In this document: positions 21,030 through 33,034 of the stretch, piece after piece
Position numbering within the stretch: the stretch's first letter is position 1
How the letters are laid out: the number at the start of each line of letters is the position of its first letter
Assembly: GCA_029204225.1 (NCBI GenBank)
Contig: CM055103.1
Location: 52,049,145 to 52,113,144, forward strand
Reading direction: 5' to 3'
Length of the DNA: 64,000 bases
Source of the DNA: Diphasiastrum complanatum
Taxonomy: Eukaryota; Streptophyta; Lycopodiopsida; Lycopodiales; Lycopodiaceae
Program-made: the position numbers and the translations under genes
Notes under the pieces: model-generated
What the model was told of the DNA's origin: nothing
What the model saw: the letters and a program-made list of their open reading frames with translations, nothing else
The model's database searches: none

Positions 21030-21300
21030 AAGTTTGATGATGTTCCTTCAAGTGTGAATGAAATTGTAGCAACAAAAGAGTGATTTGATGCAATGAAAAG
21101 TGAGCATATGATGCATTGTTTGAGATACTTGTAAAATTATTGATCCTCCATCAAAGATACAATATGTTATTGTTTACAAATGGGTCTTTAAGATCAAGCT
21201 TAATCAAGATGGTAGTGTGAACAATTATAAAACAAGAATTTTAGTGATTTACTGCCTTTGCAACATTTGTTAAACAATGAAAATTCTCTTGGAACATGAA
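21030..21300 (+). pseudogene. Copia I reverse transcriptase start, decayed
   Basis: In shifting plus-strand frames one reads FDAMKSEH, DTCKIIDPPSK and VYKWVFKIKLNQDGSVNNYK, the conserved N-terminal block of copia RT. It lies only about 100 bp after the PBS, so gag, protease and integrase have been deleted. Stops interrupt it. There is no intact product. Confidence 0.72.
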
Positions 21301-21499
21301 GCCGTACATCTATCTTCACTGACATTATCTCCAAAAAAATGGGATTGAAGTCAAACTATGTCTATTCTTTTCACTTACTTGACCATATACGAGATTCTAT
21401 TTTGGCTAAATAACAATTATTTGAAAGCATTGCAAGAATCAATTTCATTCAAAGTTGGAATCATCAATTTTTATTTAGAATTACAAGAATCAATTTCAT

Positions 21500-22735
21500 C
21501 AGCAACAACATCTTGCAATTCATCTCCTCTTAGATGATTTTCATCATCACTCTCACTTTCAAAAATTATTTCATCATCCTGACTATTAGAATTTCTATTC
21601 TCAACATCTATGGAAGTGGGTGCTTCAAGTATGGTTTGACGATTTACTACATCTCTAGTAGCTGAATCTCATAGTTAAAATGAAGGTTTTCCATTTCATT
21701 CTCAACATTTGCACCCTCAAATACTTGTCGTGAAAGTGGTTCGACTTGAGATACAAACCACCATATCTTGTTTAGTCGATCTGGTTGAAAAAACAACTGC
21801 AAAAATCACTATTTTAGAACATATCGAAAACTCAAATACTTAAGTCAATTGCAATAAAATGAAAAACCTGATAGCATAGCATGTGCACCTGCTCACCCTC
21901 TTTTGTTGCTTTTTGTAGTGTGTCATGCATCCACTCTATAGTGCATTGCTTGGGCAATGGCTCAAGATCATGTGAGCTTGAGGCCATGTGTCTACTTCTA
22001 TTCTATCGTTGGCGCTTTCTAGACAAGGCCCTCTCTTTTTCTCTTCTTCATATAGGTCTAACCATTTATCCATAACTCCACAATTATAAAGCATGAATGT
22101 AGAAATTTTTTCTCGTTGGAAGGGTGCCAACCTATGGACCTTTCCCATCCCTTGAGGTTTTTCACTAGTTACTCTTTGGCTTCCTCATCACCTCACAATA
22201 GTGGAGTAGATGGATGTAGTTGGTGCAAAATTTCAGCACTTGCAAATTTTGGAATTCTTGTGGCACCCTGATCGCTAATCTGTAGCAAGAAGTCTGATGC
22301 TCAAACCTCTGCAAAATCTTTGAAAACAAGGGTGAGACTTCACCCTTTCTCTTCTCTGTCCAGCACTGGCCCTGCTAGGAATTTTTAGCTTGAAATCCCC
22401 TCAGACTTCCTCAGATTTCTTCAAAAAATCAAAAGTAGGTTGCTGATTCCACAGCAATGGATCTGCTCACTGATCTCTACTCTAAATCCGCTCCAAAATC
22501 TACAAATAGATCTCTAAATTCAGAAATAGATTGCTTCTTTTCCAACGATTTACCTGTGCAAGAAAATCATCTCTAAAATCATGGAAATTCTCCCAAATTA
22601 GGATGAATAGGAGGCTGTTCCCTCAACAACTCTCCTCCTCTATACTTTTCTAAGAATCTTTGAGATTTTTTCTATCTTGTGATAGCTTTCTCTACTGTTG
22701 CTACTAAACTCCCAAAGGTGGAGATGGCTCTGATA
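21500..22735 (-). other. Interior of minus-strand element K, product unrecognised
   Basis: This lies downstream of the K primer-binding site on the minus strand. From 22735 to 22150 there is a stop-rich leader. At 21936-22148 a 70-codon ORF reads FQREKISTFMLYNCGVMDKWLDLYEEEKKRGPC in two parts, then DTWPQAHMILSHCP. A further acidic stretch (E/D/S-rich) lies near 21520-21600. I do not recognise a gag, pol or transposase family. K may be a non-autonomous retroelement carrying foreign sequence. Confidence 0.4.
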
Positions 22736-23095
22736 CCAGTGTAATAAATCCTAACACCACAATAGGACAAACACTAACTGATCCACCCAACCTTGCCTAC
22801 TCTCTGATATAGAGTAAGCCCCTCCTAGCCTAGTGTAAGGACTGGTAGCATGCATCTGCCAAGTGTCGACCACATGGCACTGACGTGGCCGACTGCACAT
22901 CGGGACCCAACTGGGGGCCCTGTCCTACTGACAGGGTCCCTAGACTGTGTTAGGCCCACCATGGCTATGGACCGTGCTGGGGCACACTACTCGCACTGTC
23001 TTGCCCTGTTGGTCATGTACGCTGGACATGACCCTAACTATGGTATCTGACCTTCTGTATTCTCTAGGGTTCGGCATTGGTCACGTCTCGTAACA
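22726..23095 (-). repeat. LTR and primer-binding site of element K
   Basis: On the minus strand the LTR starts TGTTACGAGACG (23095) and ends GGATTTATTACA (22740), about 356 bp. It is followed by TGGTATCAGAGCC (22726-22738), an initiator-Met PBS. It interrupts the integrase of copia J at 23096. Confidence 0.72.
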
Positions 23096-23498
23096 AGGAC
23101 ACACTCATAGGACCACATAAATCACTATGGATTAAACCAAGAATAGATTTAGCTCTTTTGGCTTGTCCTTTTGGAAATCTTGTTCTGGGTTGTTTCCCTA
23201 GTAAGCACATTTCACACACAATCTGATTTCTACTGGAGACAACATTAATACTCATATCCTTGACCATATTGTTATGATGCATATACAAGATAGACCTCAT
23301 GTTTAAATGATCTAATCTTTGATGCCATACATCAGCATTAGAATTACTCACAGAAAGTGCATAATTGTGACTCAAGATATATAAATTACCTTCTCTGTGT
23401 GCAAAAAGAACTTCATTTGAATTCTTATCAAGAATGGTACATTGACTAGCAGTAAACAAAGCTCTATAGTCTTGATCAACGATCTTGCTTATAGACAA
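23096..23498 (-). pseudogene. Copia J pre-integrase and integrase start
   Basis: The block LYILSHNYALSV is followed by VWHQRLDHLNMRSILYMHHN (His residues of the zinc site), CEMCLLGKQPRTRF (its CxxC) and LIHSDLCGPMSVS, with the first catalytic Asp of the integrase core kept. The reading frame then runs into the K LTR. RT and RNase H of J are not seen in the window. Confidence 0.82.
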
Positions 23499-23860
23499 TA
23501 AATTCTTTGTTAGTTTGGATATCTAGAGTAAACTATCTAACTATCTAGTGATACCATCTGGAAATTGTAGTTGAATAGAGCCTTGGCCTTTGACTTTGCG
23601 TGAGCTTGAGTCTCCAAAGAAAATGTACTTTGATTCGATTGATGTGAGATTCAAGAATAGGTCCCGACATGGAGTCATGTGAGTCAGAGCCTCCTTGGTG
23701 TCGTTGTATCTCCTTCCTTGCTTCATTGTGTTTGAGGATCCAACAGTCTTTGATGTCGTGATTGGATCTCTTGCAGTATCTGCAAAAGGGTTTGGTCTTG
23801 GAAAGTGGTTGTTGTCGACTGTGTTGTTGTTGTTGTTGCATTGAATCTGACTGCACAGCC
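23499..23860 (-). pseudogene. Copia J nucleocapsid and protease region
   Basis: The zinc knuckle CRYCKRSNHDIKDC (CX2CX4HX4C) is at about 23745-23790, after a Gln-rich stretch (SMQQQQQHSRQQ). The expected protease active site is broken: only the downstream blocks MTPCRDLFLNLTS and YIFFGDSSSRKVKGQGSI are readable, in a shifted frame. The DSG box itself is missing. Confidence 0.72.
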
Positions 23861-24560
23861 TTTGTCTTCTTATCTTTGAAGTTCGTCTTCTTGGAATGCT
23901 CCTAATTGGAGTACAAGACCATTGTCTTGTTAATTGTTGTAGATAAGTTCTTTCTCCTTACTTCTTCCTGCAATAAACTTGTTGTCAGCTTCTGGAGTGA
24001 TAGCATGGGAGTATTGCTCAAAAGCAACTCTAGATTGTCACAGGAGGGTGGAAGACTGACCAGAAGAGACATCGTAGAGTCTTCTTCTAAAATAGGGAAA
24101 CCTATGGTAGCTCGTTGATTCAACAATTGTTTAAGCTCATTCAGATGATCCTGACTGAGGTGCCTTCGCTCATTTTGAGAGTAAGGATCTTCTTTCTTAG
24201 AAAGAGACGAATCGATACATCTGAAGTTTCATAAATGCTTGTCAAAGTATCCCATGTTTCTTTTGAAGTGGAACAATTTGATACATGAGCTATCTGAGTA
24301 TCTTTTAGATTTAAGGATGCAATGGCAAGTGCTTTGCCATCCTTTGCTTCCCATATGAGTAGTAGTTATGGTCCCGCCAGTTTGGCTACTGAACCATTGA
24401 CGGAACCGTTGACATATCCCCATAGCTCCTTTTTGATTAGTATCATTCTCATTTTGAATTTCCACATGTGGAAATCATCTCTGTTGAACTTGAGAGGATC
24501 TCTGAGGTTGAACCTTCCATAAAGATTGATCAGAATAGAGATTGAAAAAACCCACTCTGA
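23861..24560 (-). pseudogene. Copia J gag
   Basis: In several frames one reads LRDPLKFNRDDFHMWKFKM and ILIKKELWGYVNGS (first half of UBN2 gag), then a broken middle, then IGFPILEEDSTMSLLVSLPP and LLLSNTPMLSLQKLTTSLLQ (second half). The PBS for this element lies at 24555-24566, so gag starts immediately after it. Confidence 0.75.
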
Positions 24561-25204
24561 TACCACTGTGTTGGGAACGACTGAGATACACAAGGTGGTC
24601 TGATAGGCCGCAGTGGAAGATGGTTGTTGCCCCAACAAAGAAAATACAATGAACAATATGAAAACTGATAATGTAAGAATCTGGATTATTTAGAGAACTG
24701 AGTGATAGAGCAGTTTTGATGTCGCAAACAACCATACAACCATAAAGAGAGAATGCGAAAGATTAGGCGTCTGGAATAGCCTGCACTTCTCCATTACTGA
24801 CAGAAAGAAATGTGAATCATTTAGGCGTCTATGAAAACCATACATTTTTTCATTAATGGGTTTTGATAGTAGAGGAGAGAGAGTGAGAGTTATTCAAGCA
24901 TGAATGTAATGAGATAGACCAATAGTGATTGTGTATATTCAATGTTGTAGTAGCTACTATCAGATCACAAGACAATCACGCTGATAAGCACGTGATCCTA
25001 CTTACATAAACAAATAATTGCTATCATTCTGAAAACTCTTTTATCTCTCTATATGATCTCTAACTTTGAGGAGTCAAATACCATGAGGACCAATTTTGGT
25101 CGTTTTATATCTATCGCGGATCACTTGGATGATCGCTCATTTGCTTATATAGTTGTTGGATGATCTTATGTTATTCTAATTATAGAGTTAAAAAATCATT
25201 AACA
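24554..25204 (-). repeat. 5' LTR and primer-binding site of copia J
   Basis: On the minus strand the LTR begins TGTTAATGATTTTT (25204) and ends CCCAACA (24569), about 636 bp. The PBS TGGTATCAGAG follows. TGTT and AACA form the terminal repeat. No second LTR of J is present. Confidence 0.7.
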
Positions 25205-26690
25205 GTCCCAGTACTGATCCGTAGATCGATTATTACAGTGGAGCGAGAAGACATATACAACCATAATACCTTGCAGTATCCCGTGTAAATTTGTAGCATG
25301 TCGCATTCCTCGCATTCTTCGAAATATGTCGCATTTCTTGGGTGTCTGAAATGGCCCGAAATCTCGAGTAGAACATGTTTGTCACATTTTTCACAAAAAT
25401 CTTTTGTGCTCAGAATGCTTGAAATGTTAAGTAGAAAACTTTGTCGACTTTTGAAGATTGCAAGTAAAATGCCAACTGTTCAACAAATAGTTCATTTCTG
25501 TAGACTACTTTGAGAAAGTGATTTACATGGGTCAATTGGAGGGTAGTTAGAATGAGTAGGAGTAAGATTAACTCCAACAAATTCCTCATATAATACCCAT
25601 GTATCATAATTAATAGCTTCACCAGTGAACTCTGAAATCATCCAACTTGTGACTCAAAAGTGAGTGCATTATGTGAGCAACCCATAACTCAACTGGACTC
25701 AAATGTAAGGCCTTTCTTTTCTACTTCTTTGAGTGCATCCTCTGAATTTTTTCAGCAAATTTCTACTCTCAAATCTTATCACTCTCCGAGATTGTCACAC
25801 GCCATCTCAAGCAAAGAGGAGAGCTTCTTATGATAGGAATTGTATCATGAATTTAGGATATAATCAGTAAAGGGTCCTCTAATGGCTTACTCATACATCT
25901 AATCCCTCTTAGTTAGAATGACAAAGAAGTTGATAAAGACAATGGGATGATAAACAGTACAATATTCTGGAACATTTTTTACCCTAATACCAAGGCTTTT
26001 TTTTGAAGAAAAATAATAAAAAAGTCCTTTTACAATGGTATATCCTCGTGGTGGATCTGCTGCAATGAACCAGCACTAAAAATCTTCGTGGTACTTGATT
26101 CTGAACAACTCGTGCTCTTCATAGCAAAATATCTGGACATCAAATCTAGAGACGCCTATTCATTACCAAGAAAGATCAAAAAATTGTTGAATTTGGAACT
26201 GGCCAACCTGCTAGCCCTTCTACATCCTCGATTAGAATGGTGGAAGGCGGTTCCCATGCGCAATCTTGAGCTTTTCTAGGAATATCTTATAGTTCTGAAG
26301 ACAATGAGAATAGATCTACCCCATGCCCAAAAGACGAGCCTATTCAGCATTGAAACATCCAAACGTCGGGGTGTACAATTGGCCCATAATCCACTCAAAA
26401 CATGGTTGGGTCATAACACTTGATTTCACATAGGCTTTAAACAAGTTCATGGCCGATGCAACTAATTCTCCAGATCCAATCGTTTTGGAAGCCTACTATA
26501 ATATGTATCTGATGGGATGTCTGCTTCGAAGAATATTGATTTGACTCGAATAAAGCCTTCAATTCGATAGCCATCGAGGACCAAATCTCTCTATAGAATT
26601 AGGAAAGTTCATCAATCATCTTTGTTTTGGTGTTATATGTTCGAAAATAAATAAACTTTAATTATATAGTCTCGAATCTCGTTCTATCAT
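25205..26690. other. Unassigned AT-rich spacer
   Basis: Only 60-70-codon ORFs occur and none shows a domain. Repeated TGTCGCATTTCT/TCGCATTC blocks near 25300-25350 are short. I see no gene here. Confidence 0.55.
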
Positions 26691-26694
26691 ATTC

Positions 26695-26920
26695 ATTATT
26701 GGATATTGCAATTTTATTTACTCTTTGTTCAGAAATAATGAAACATTTTTATATGGCCTCAAATCTCATTTCATTGTCTTGATTGTTGAATATTGCAATT
26801 TCAAACTTTGTGACTAAAAGCTCATTTCATTGTCTGCATTGTTGGATATTGCAATTTCAAGCAATATGGCCTAAAAGCTTGTTTTGTTGTCTTCATTGTT
26901 GGATATTGCAATTTCATATG
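26695..26920. repeat. Minisatellite with a unit of about 58-65 bp
   Basis: The block TTGGATATTGCAATTTCA recurs four times (about 26700, 26785, 26845 and 26900), separated by AATATGGCCTAAAAGCT and CATTTCATTGTCTTCAT blocks. The first copy is the most diverged. Confidence 0.75.
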
Positions 26921-27069
26921 TATTGTTGTTGCATTGAGTTCACATTTTTGTTAATTGGAACTCTAAACATGGTTATTTAAAAATATAAAGATAAACAAGC
27001 TAAATTCGTAGATTATTACTCGCAATTTGTCCAACCCCAATTTTAGCAATGATTGAGACTTTGTGTCCA

Positions 27070-27772
27070 AATATTTACTCACTATTTCAAAACATGATAT
27101 TTGTGAAGAATTTGGGATCAATCAAGATCCAAATCCATAACCTGATCTTTGGTTAGAAATAGATCAACTCTACCAATCTTGCCAATGTGGAAAAATCAAC
27201 ATGTACTTATTAATGAAAGAGATGCAAACTCACTAAGAACCTGATCAAACATCAAAAACATAAGATATGATGAAGTTTCCATCCATACAAAAATAGTAAG
27301 CTACTGTATTTCACATGTGTGGATCCGAAAATAACATAAAATAAGCATTCTACACACAGAATTGCATTGAGATATCACTAATATAGTGCACCAATGGATA
27401 GATGAACCCAAGAGAACCATGTATAAGCATGAAATGAGATAAGAGAGAGAGAATGTCTTCTCATCCCATGAGTTACATCCTTTTATAACATGTCCAAACC
27501 TAATTTCAAACCTTGGTTTCCATCCATAATGAAAAACCCTACCATTATTGTGACTAGATTCAATGGCTCTACTACTCAAATCGAATCTACCAAGAACTCG
27601 TGTTCTATAGATTTTCACACTTTCCAAAAGTGTTTATTGAATTAATTTAACTTTGAAAAGTCAAACTCTAAGTCTAATATGAAAATTAGCCTCAATTGTG
27701 TATTTGGCAATTTATCAAACTATGACCAATCTTGACTAAACTAGTTGAAATCTTTTACACTCCCTCTTCAAC
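27070..27772 (-). repeat. Probable 3' LTR and purine tract of copia E
   Basis: On the minus strand GTTGAAGAGGGAG (27760-27772) is a good polypurine tract. The LTR then begins TGTAAAAGATTTCAACTAG (27759). The body shares CTACTGT.TTCACA.GTGTGGAT and CATTCTACACA.AGAA blocks with the LTR of D, so D and E are one family. The inner end near 27070 is uncertain. Confidence 0.6.
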
Positions 27773-28386
27773 TAGTTTTAGCTTAACCATAGAACTTTGA
27801 TCCAACTTTAGAATGATCTCCATCCTAAGTATAGACCTCCTTTCTAATAATATTCTAAAGTAGTTTCCATAATTGATATAGAGAATAGTGTACTTGGGAT
27901 GCTTCACTATTTCTTACATCAATTTTATATGTCAAGATGTGAATAGAACATGAAGAATCAAATAGAATGTAAATGAAATAATTCCTCCATGTTATAAACT
28001 TTGAACTCTCTAGAAAATTACAGCAATCAAACAATAAATGTGAGTGATAACCATTTGCTTATCCTCCCTCTTCTTGCCATGTATCCACCATGAAACTCCA
28101 TGAATAAGCCTCCATCTCCATCTTCCCCCAAGATATCATCAACACATGATGACTTGGCCATGAATGAGTGACATAATGGACCTCCAATAGCTTCATTTAC
28201 ATCAGCAAAACCATCTAAGAATGCTAGTATAACTCCAACATCAAAATGATGCTCACCAATGTAGCTAGTTTTTGAAAATTTGCACACATCCACATGAAAT
28301 TGCTCAAACATGAGATAGAACAAGCAACATAGATTTGAACAACATTTACTTGCTGCTCCTTTGACCTTACTCGAGTATTCAATAAC
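27773..28386 (-). other. Element E 3' interior without RT
   Basis: Between the purine tract and the last recognisable pol block lie about 600 bp with only short ORFs (for example 28027-28323). No YxDD, YGLKQ or RNase H motif is found in any frame. The RT-RNase H part of E appears to have been deleted or replaced. Confidence 0.5.
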
Positions 28387-28905
28387 CTACAAAAATAGAT
28401 CCATAACATCTTTGCCAATTGACTCTCCTTTGATGCTCTTGACTAACTCCAAATTGCCATCTCTCCTTTCATGTTGTTGAAGCCCTTTGAGATCAACCTC
28501 TTGATCTTCCATTTGACCATCAAAGATATTGAATAAGATTTTTTTTCCAAATCCATTAGTTTCTTGAAAATCATGAAAACATCCATCTACTTGCATAGCA
28601 TCATCTACACTAGAAGAAAATCCACCAAAATATTTGGGAAATGCAAAATGAGTCACTTCACTTGCTTACCTTTCTCGTCATATGTGAGCCTTGAAGGCAT
28701 TTGTCTTTCCCTTGATGTTCTAATTGGCTTTTGACTTGATGAAGGTCCATCATCATCACCATCCAAAGTAGGATCCTTTACATCAACATCAAGAATGTTA
28801 GATCCATCCACATCACCATCAATAGTACTTGAAGATACTTTTGGAATGTTCTCCCTCATAAAAAATGACATCTCTACCAATAATCACCTTATTAGTAGAA
28901 GGAAT
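28387..28905 (-). pseudogene. Copia E linker between integrase and RT
   Basis: The acidic linker reads VEMSFFMRENIPKVSSS, then DVDGSNILDVDVKDPTLDGD and SSSQKPIRTSRERQMPSRL (28653-28880), followed by a second ORF with FSSSVDDAMQVDGCF. This is the usual Ser/Asp-rich spacer of copia pol. The RT that should follow is absent. Confidence 0.7.
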
Positions 28906-30179
28906 TTAAATCTTGTAGGCTTTGCTCAGCTCACTATATCCAACAAATATACCTTTCCTTGAAGATGGATCCTCCTTGGTCCTATCATCAAGAGCTATAT
29001 TGACATAGCAAGTACATCCAAAAGTTCTAAGAAATTTGACACTTGGCCTCCTCTTGAATAGTATCTCAAAAGGTGTCCTTCCATCCAAAACAACACTCAG
29101 CCACTATTGCACAAGAAATTAGCACACAACAAAGCTTGATCCCAAAATGTCTTGTGAAGGTTAGCACTTAACCTCATGGCTTTGGCACTTTCACGTAAAG
29201 TCCTATACTTCCTCTTGGCCACTCCATTTTGTTGTGGGGTCCTTGGAGTTGTATACTCCCTCTTAATTCCATGCTCATCACAAAGAGCCTTAAACTTGGT
29301 ATATATGTACTCTCCACCATTGTCACTCAAGCAATTGATCCTTGTGGAAAATTGGTTCTCCCCTGCATTCTTGAACTTAATTAAGACATCATACACTTCA
29401 TCTTTGTTCTTTAGTAGACAGATCCAACAAAATCTACTAAAATCAACAATGAAAGTTACATACATCTCAGCTCCACTATTGCTAGTTGTAGTAATCCCAT
29501 TAATATTCGAATGTACAACTTGAAAAGGCTTTGTAGATCTAGAAGTAAATCTAGCACAAGGTGGCCTATGTGACTTTGACAAAGAACAAGACTTGCAAAC
29601 ATGATCAATGCTACTTAAGGGAAGACCAATCACAACTTGCTTCTTAGCCATTACCTCCAATGACTTGAAGCTGAGGTGCCCCATCCTTTTATGCCAAAAC
29701 TCTTGAATAGGTATTTGCTCACTTGTCATACATCCAACTTGGTTAGCAATAAAACAAGCATCTAGTTTGAAAAACTTCCCTTGTCTTTTACCTTTTGCAA
29801 TCAAGATATCCTTCCTTTTGATCATGCAAGCACCTCCATCAAACTCAACTTTGAAACCTTTACTTAGCAATTGACTCACACGAAGCAAATTCTTGGTAAT
29901 GGAAGGTATGAACAAAACATCCTTCAAATGGACATTCCTATTTGTATAGAGAGAAATAGTAATTGTGCCAATACCTTTGATTGCACATTCACCATCATTG
30001 GCCATGTAGATCACCTTCTTGTCATCTCCATATGCCAACAAAAAAGTGAAGTACTCTTTGTAAAACATCATGTGTAAGCTTGCACCACTATCAATCCACC
30101 ATGGATCTAGATCTCCATCATTAGCAAGCATACATGAAGACATCACAAAAGCATCATCATTTGAATTTTGAACATCCAA
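28906..30179 (-). pseudogene. Copia E protease and integrase, catalytically damaged
   Basis: The main ORF (29097-30179, 360 codons) starts inside gag-pol. The protease active site DSGA is at residues 30-33. The GAG-pre-integrase block HKRMGHLSFKSLEVMAKKQ follows, then the zinc-site CKSCSLSKSHRPP. The integrase core has HSNINGI, with Asn at the first catalytic Asp. SDNGGEYIYTKF keeps the second Asp. NGVAKRKYRTLRE has Lys at the catalytic Glu. Both changes are single G-to-A changes (GAT to AAT, GAG to AAG). The tail DGRTPFEILFKRRPS...FVGYSELSK continues at 28906-29088 after a frameshift. The integrase cannot be active. Confidence 0.86.
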
Positions 30180-30600
30180 ACTGCAGCCATTTGCTCCATA
30201 AGATTTTTTAAAGTGTTGATATGACTTGTAACACTTTCTGCTTCAGACATCTTCAAGTTGAAGAATTTCTTCCTCAAGTGTAACTTAGAAGTAACATCTC
30301 TGATATCATGCAGGGTTGCTAGGATGTCCCATGCATCCTTGGCTGTCTGAGCATTACGTATGTGAATTATCTATGTATCCTTGATATTGAGAGTAATCAT
30401 GGCAAATGCCTTGCCATCTCTCAGTCTCCATTTGGTGATAATTTTGGCTGCATCACCTTCTGGCTTGACTTCTGTGCCGTCAACAATGTCCCACAATTCT
30501 TTGGCTAATAGCATGACCTTCATTTTGAAATTTTAGAGATGATAATTTGCTCCATTGAGTCTCTCAATTAGAGAAGACTGATCCATTCTGGTTGAGCGGG
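30180..30600 (-). pseudogene. Copia P gag joined to element E
   Basis: The minus strand reads MLLAKELWDIVDGTEVKP, KIITKWRLRDGKAFAMITLN, ILATLHDIRDVTSKLHLRKK and FFNLKMSEAESVTSHINTLK, a clear UBN2-type copia gag interrupted by one TAG before IIHIRNAQTAKDAWD. The nucleocapsid zinc knuckle is missing: gag runs straight into E's pre-protease region at 30179. The gag at 63660-64000 shares KLHLRK and KAFxxITLN. Confidence 0.78.
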
Positions 30601-30717
30601 ATAGTTGGTAGAAGCAATGATTTCAAAATTTTGTTGGCTGCGCAGTTGCTAGAACGACATCTTGAGAGAAACAAGACTAATAATTTGCAATAGAAGTAGA
30701 TTACTGGAATGCCCACT

Positions 30718-31070
30718 ATGATACCATGTCAGAAATCAGTGGGAATGAGCAAAAGCTGGGAGCGGGCTTGGTGCATGGATCGGAAGTGCCACAGTTAGCA
30801 GCAGAATGTTCAAATTGAAAGATTCACAGTTGTGCAAAGAAGGATATAGGAGTAGGACTAAAAAATCACACTCTGATTAATATCAAACAGTGAGTACAAT
30901 GGCTTGAAGTGATAACTTTAGCTTACTGTTGTTGAGAGTGATAACTATTGTTTTTTGGAAACTCGAATAATCAGAGGAAGTTTTCTGATGAAGATTCTTG
31001 GATAATACCTTATAAAATATCTACAATTACCTTCTGTTGCAGTTATTACAACTGTCTCATTACAGTTAAT
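30718..31070 (-). repeat. 5' LTR and primer-binding site of P
   Basis: The minus strand ends CCCACTGATTTCTGACA, followed by TGGTATCATAGTGGG (30718-30732), a Met-tRNA-type PBS with one change. The LTR thus starts at 30733. Its other end is not clear; TTACA or TCTCA near 31025-31055 are candidates. It does not resemble the E 3' LTR, so the element is a chimera. Confidence 0.5.
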
Positions 31071-31701
31071 GCATGCACAAAGTGGGCAGACTATCAACAC
31101 GAAGTCATTGGTTCGGATTTAGATCGACAATTTCGAAATTTACAAGTATTAAAAAATATACATTGACTCAAAAAATATAGAATTTTTCAGGTCAATCCAG
31201 TATCGAAAAATTATGAAAACTTTGATCCTTTCAACAGAAATTCAAGGCTTTTGTTTTGGGTTTTCAGGATGCTCATTATTGAATGGGTTTGAGACTGAGC
31301 ATCGAATTCCAACAGAGGCGGCTCCTCCTCCTCTCCAGAGAGTGTCGGGAGGAAGCACTGGTAGTAGTGCCATGAGTGGGGGTGTGACTCTCGTCAGAGT
31401 GACCCTCACGAAAAGGGGAAACATGTGACCGATCTACACGAGGAGTCGATTGAATCTCCTCAGTCGATCATGTGTACTCAACCAATCTGCTGGAGCTATG
31501 AGCCTCGCATCGAGCCCTCAGTCGCTCTAAGGCCCTATCTTGCTGCCAGGATGGCAAAGTATCAAGGTAGCTAATGAGATCAGTCTTTCTCATAGAGGAA
31601 AGGTGAGATGACTCGCGACTATAGCATGTTGACCTTTGGCTAGGGGATCCACCCTCTGACATAATGGGTGCAACGGAATAAGAGAGAAAAATACTTTAGG
31701 C
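31070..31701. other. Unassigned spacer
   Basis: ORFs of 60-72 codons occur on both strands, with no domain recognised. The minus strand 31468-31662 has a mixed charged sequence but no known motif. Confidence 0.5.
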
Positions 31702-32090
<389 letters not shown>

Positions 32091-32200
32091 CATAACAAGG
32101 GGGTGTCTCTTCTATGATGAAACTGAAGAAGACCATGGTGTGTAAGCCCTTGGCGGTCCTTGAGTCTGACGGTTCGTAGCATCGAAGAGAGAGAAGGATG

Positions 32201-32346
32201 CTGCTACTTCGAACTCAACACTTCAAAGTGGTTACACGTGGAAACTTGTTTGAATCCAAATGAACCTCATGCAGCCTTTTAGAGTTATCGAGTTTGAAGT
32301 AGCAGAGACACTTTTCTCCCGTCGATGTGGTGAACCATGAGGTTCA
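32201..32346. repeat. Two crossing inverted repeats
   Basis: Arm 1 CTGCTACTTCGAACTC (32201-32216) pairs with GAGTTTGAAGTAGCAG (32290-32305), 15 of 16. Arm 2 TGAACCTCATG (32261-32271) pairs perfectly with CATGAGGTTCA (32336-32346). The order of arms is 1-2-1'-2', which in RNA would be a pseudoknot rather than nested stems. No ORF overlaps it. Confidence 0.5.
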
Positions 32347-32601
32347 AGAATGTCAATGGCCTTTACACCATAGACCTTTTGGTGGCATCATATCTAGGTG
32401 AAATACGCAATCGCCATAGACAACTCGATCGCGGAGCAAGTTAGCCCCCTTTGCATCCTCAATGGATTTGTGTCATCATTAATATTGTTAGAGTTATGGT
32501 TTATGGTTAATTATAGATGGAAAATTGATTTATATGTTGGTATTGCCCTCGTAGCTTTGACTCAATATCTATAAAAGCTCGGACTATGATACGGAAACCA
32601 G

Positions 32602-32602
<1 letters not shown>

Positions 32603-32633
<31 letters not shown>

Positions 32634-32806
32634 TTAGATTAGCATGAATAAATTAAGATCCTACAGATTAGAATAGCATGAACTAGTAAGCATGAAACAT
32701 AAGTCAAGATACTATGAATTGGGGTAGCATGAACTAGTCAGATGAAACATAAACGAATGGCATCATACTTACATGCACACGCACACATGCACACACACAC
32801 GCTAAA
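32603..32806. repeat. (AC)n microsatellites
   Basis: A pure (AC)n run of about 27 bp lies at 32605-32632, with an interrupted run GCACACGCACACATGCACAC at about 32776-32805. The 140 bp between them contains duplicated TAGCATGAA(C/T) and AAACATAA words. Confidence 0.8.
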
Positions 32807-33034
32807 TCCTAGAAAACATCATTAGACTGCCCAACTTCAATTTCGGGCAGCCACTTTTGAGATAAACCAATTACATTAAAATTTAAAATGAAGTGGATGG
32901 GAAATCCGAGGCCGTATCCTCACGCATATGTCGTTGCGTGCGTCGTGCGTCGCCATGTGGAATGCAGGTGGAGTGAGCACATGTGGAGGAGGAAAATAGC
33001 TTGCCTCTAGTAAAAGAAGTGTAGTATACATTTA

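Noticed and set aside
26783-26980. Plus-strand ORF with repeated WILQF words
   Set aside because: Product of the 58-65-bp minisatellite; no gene.
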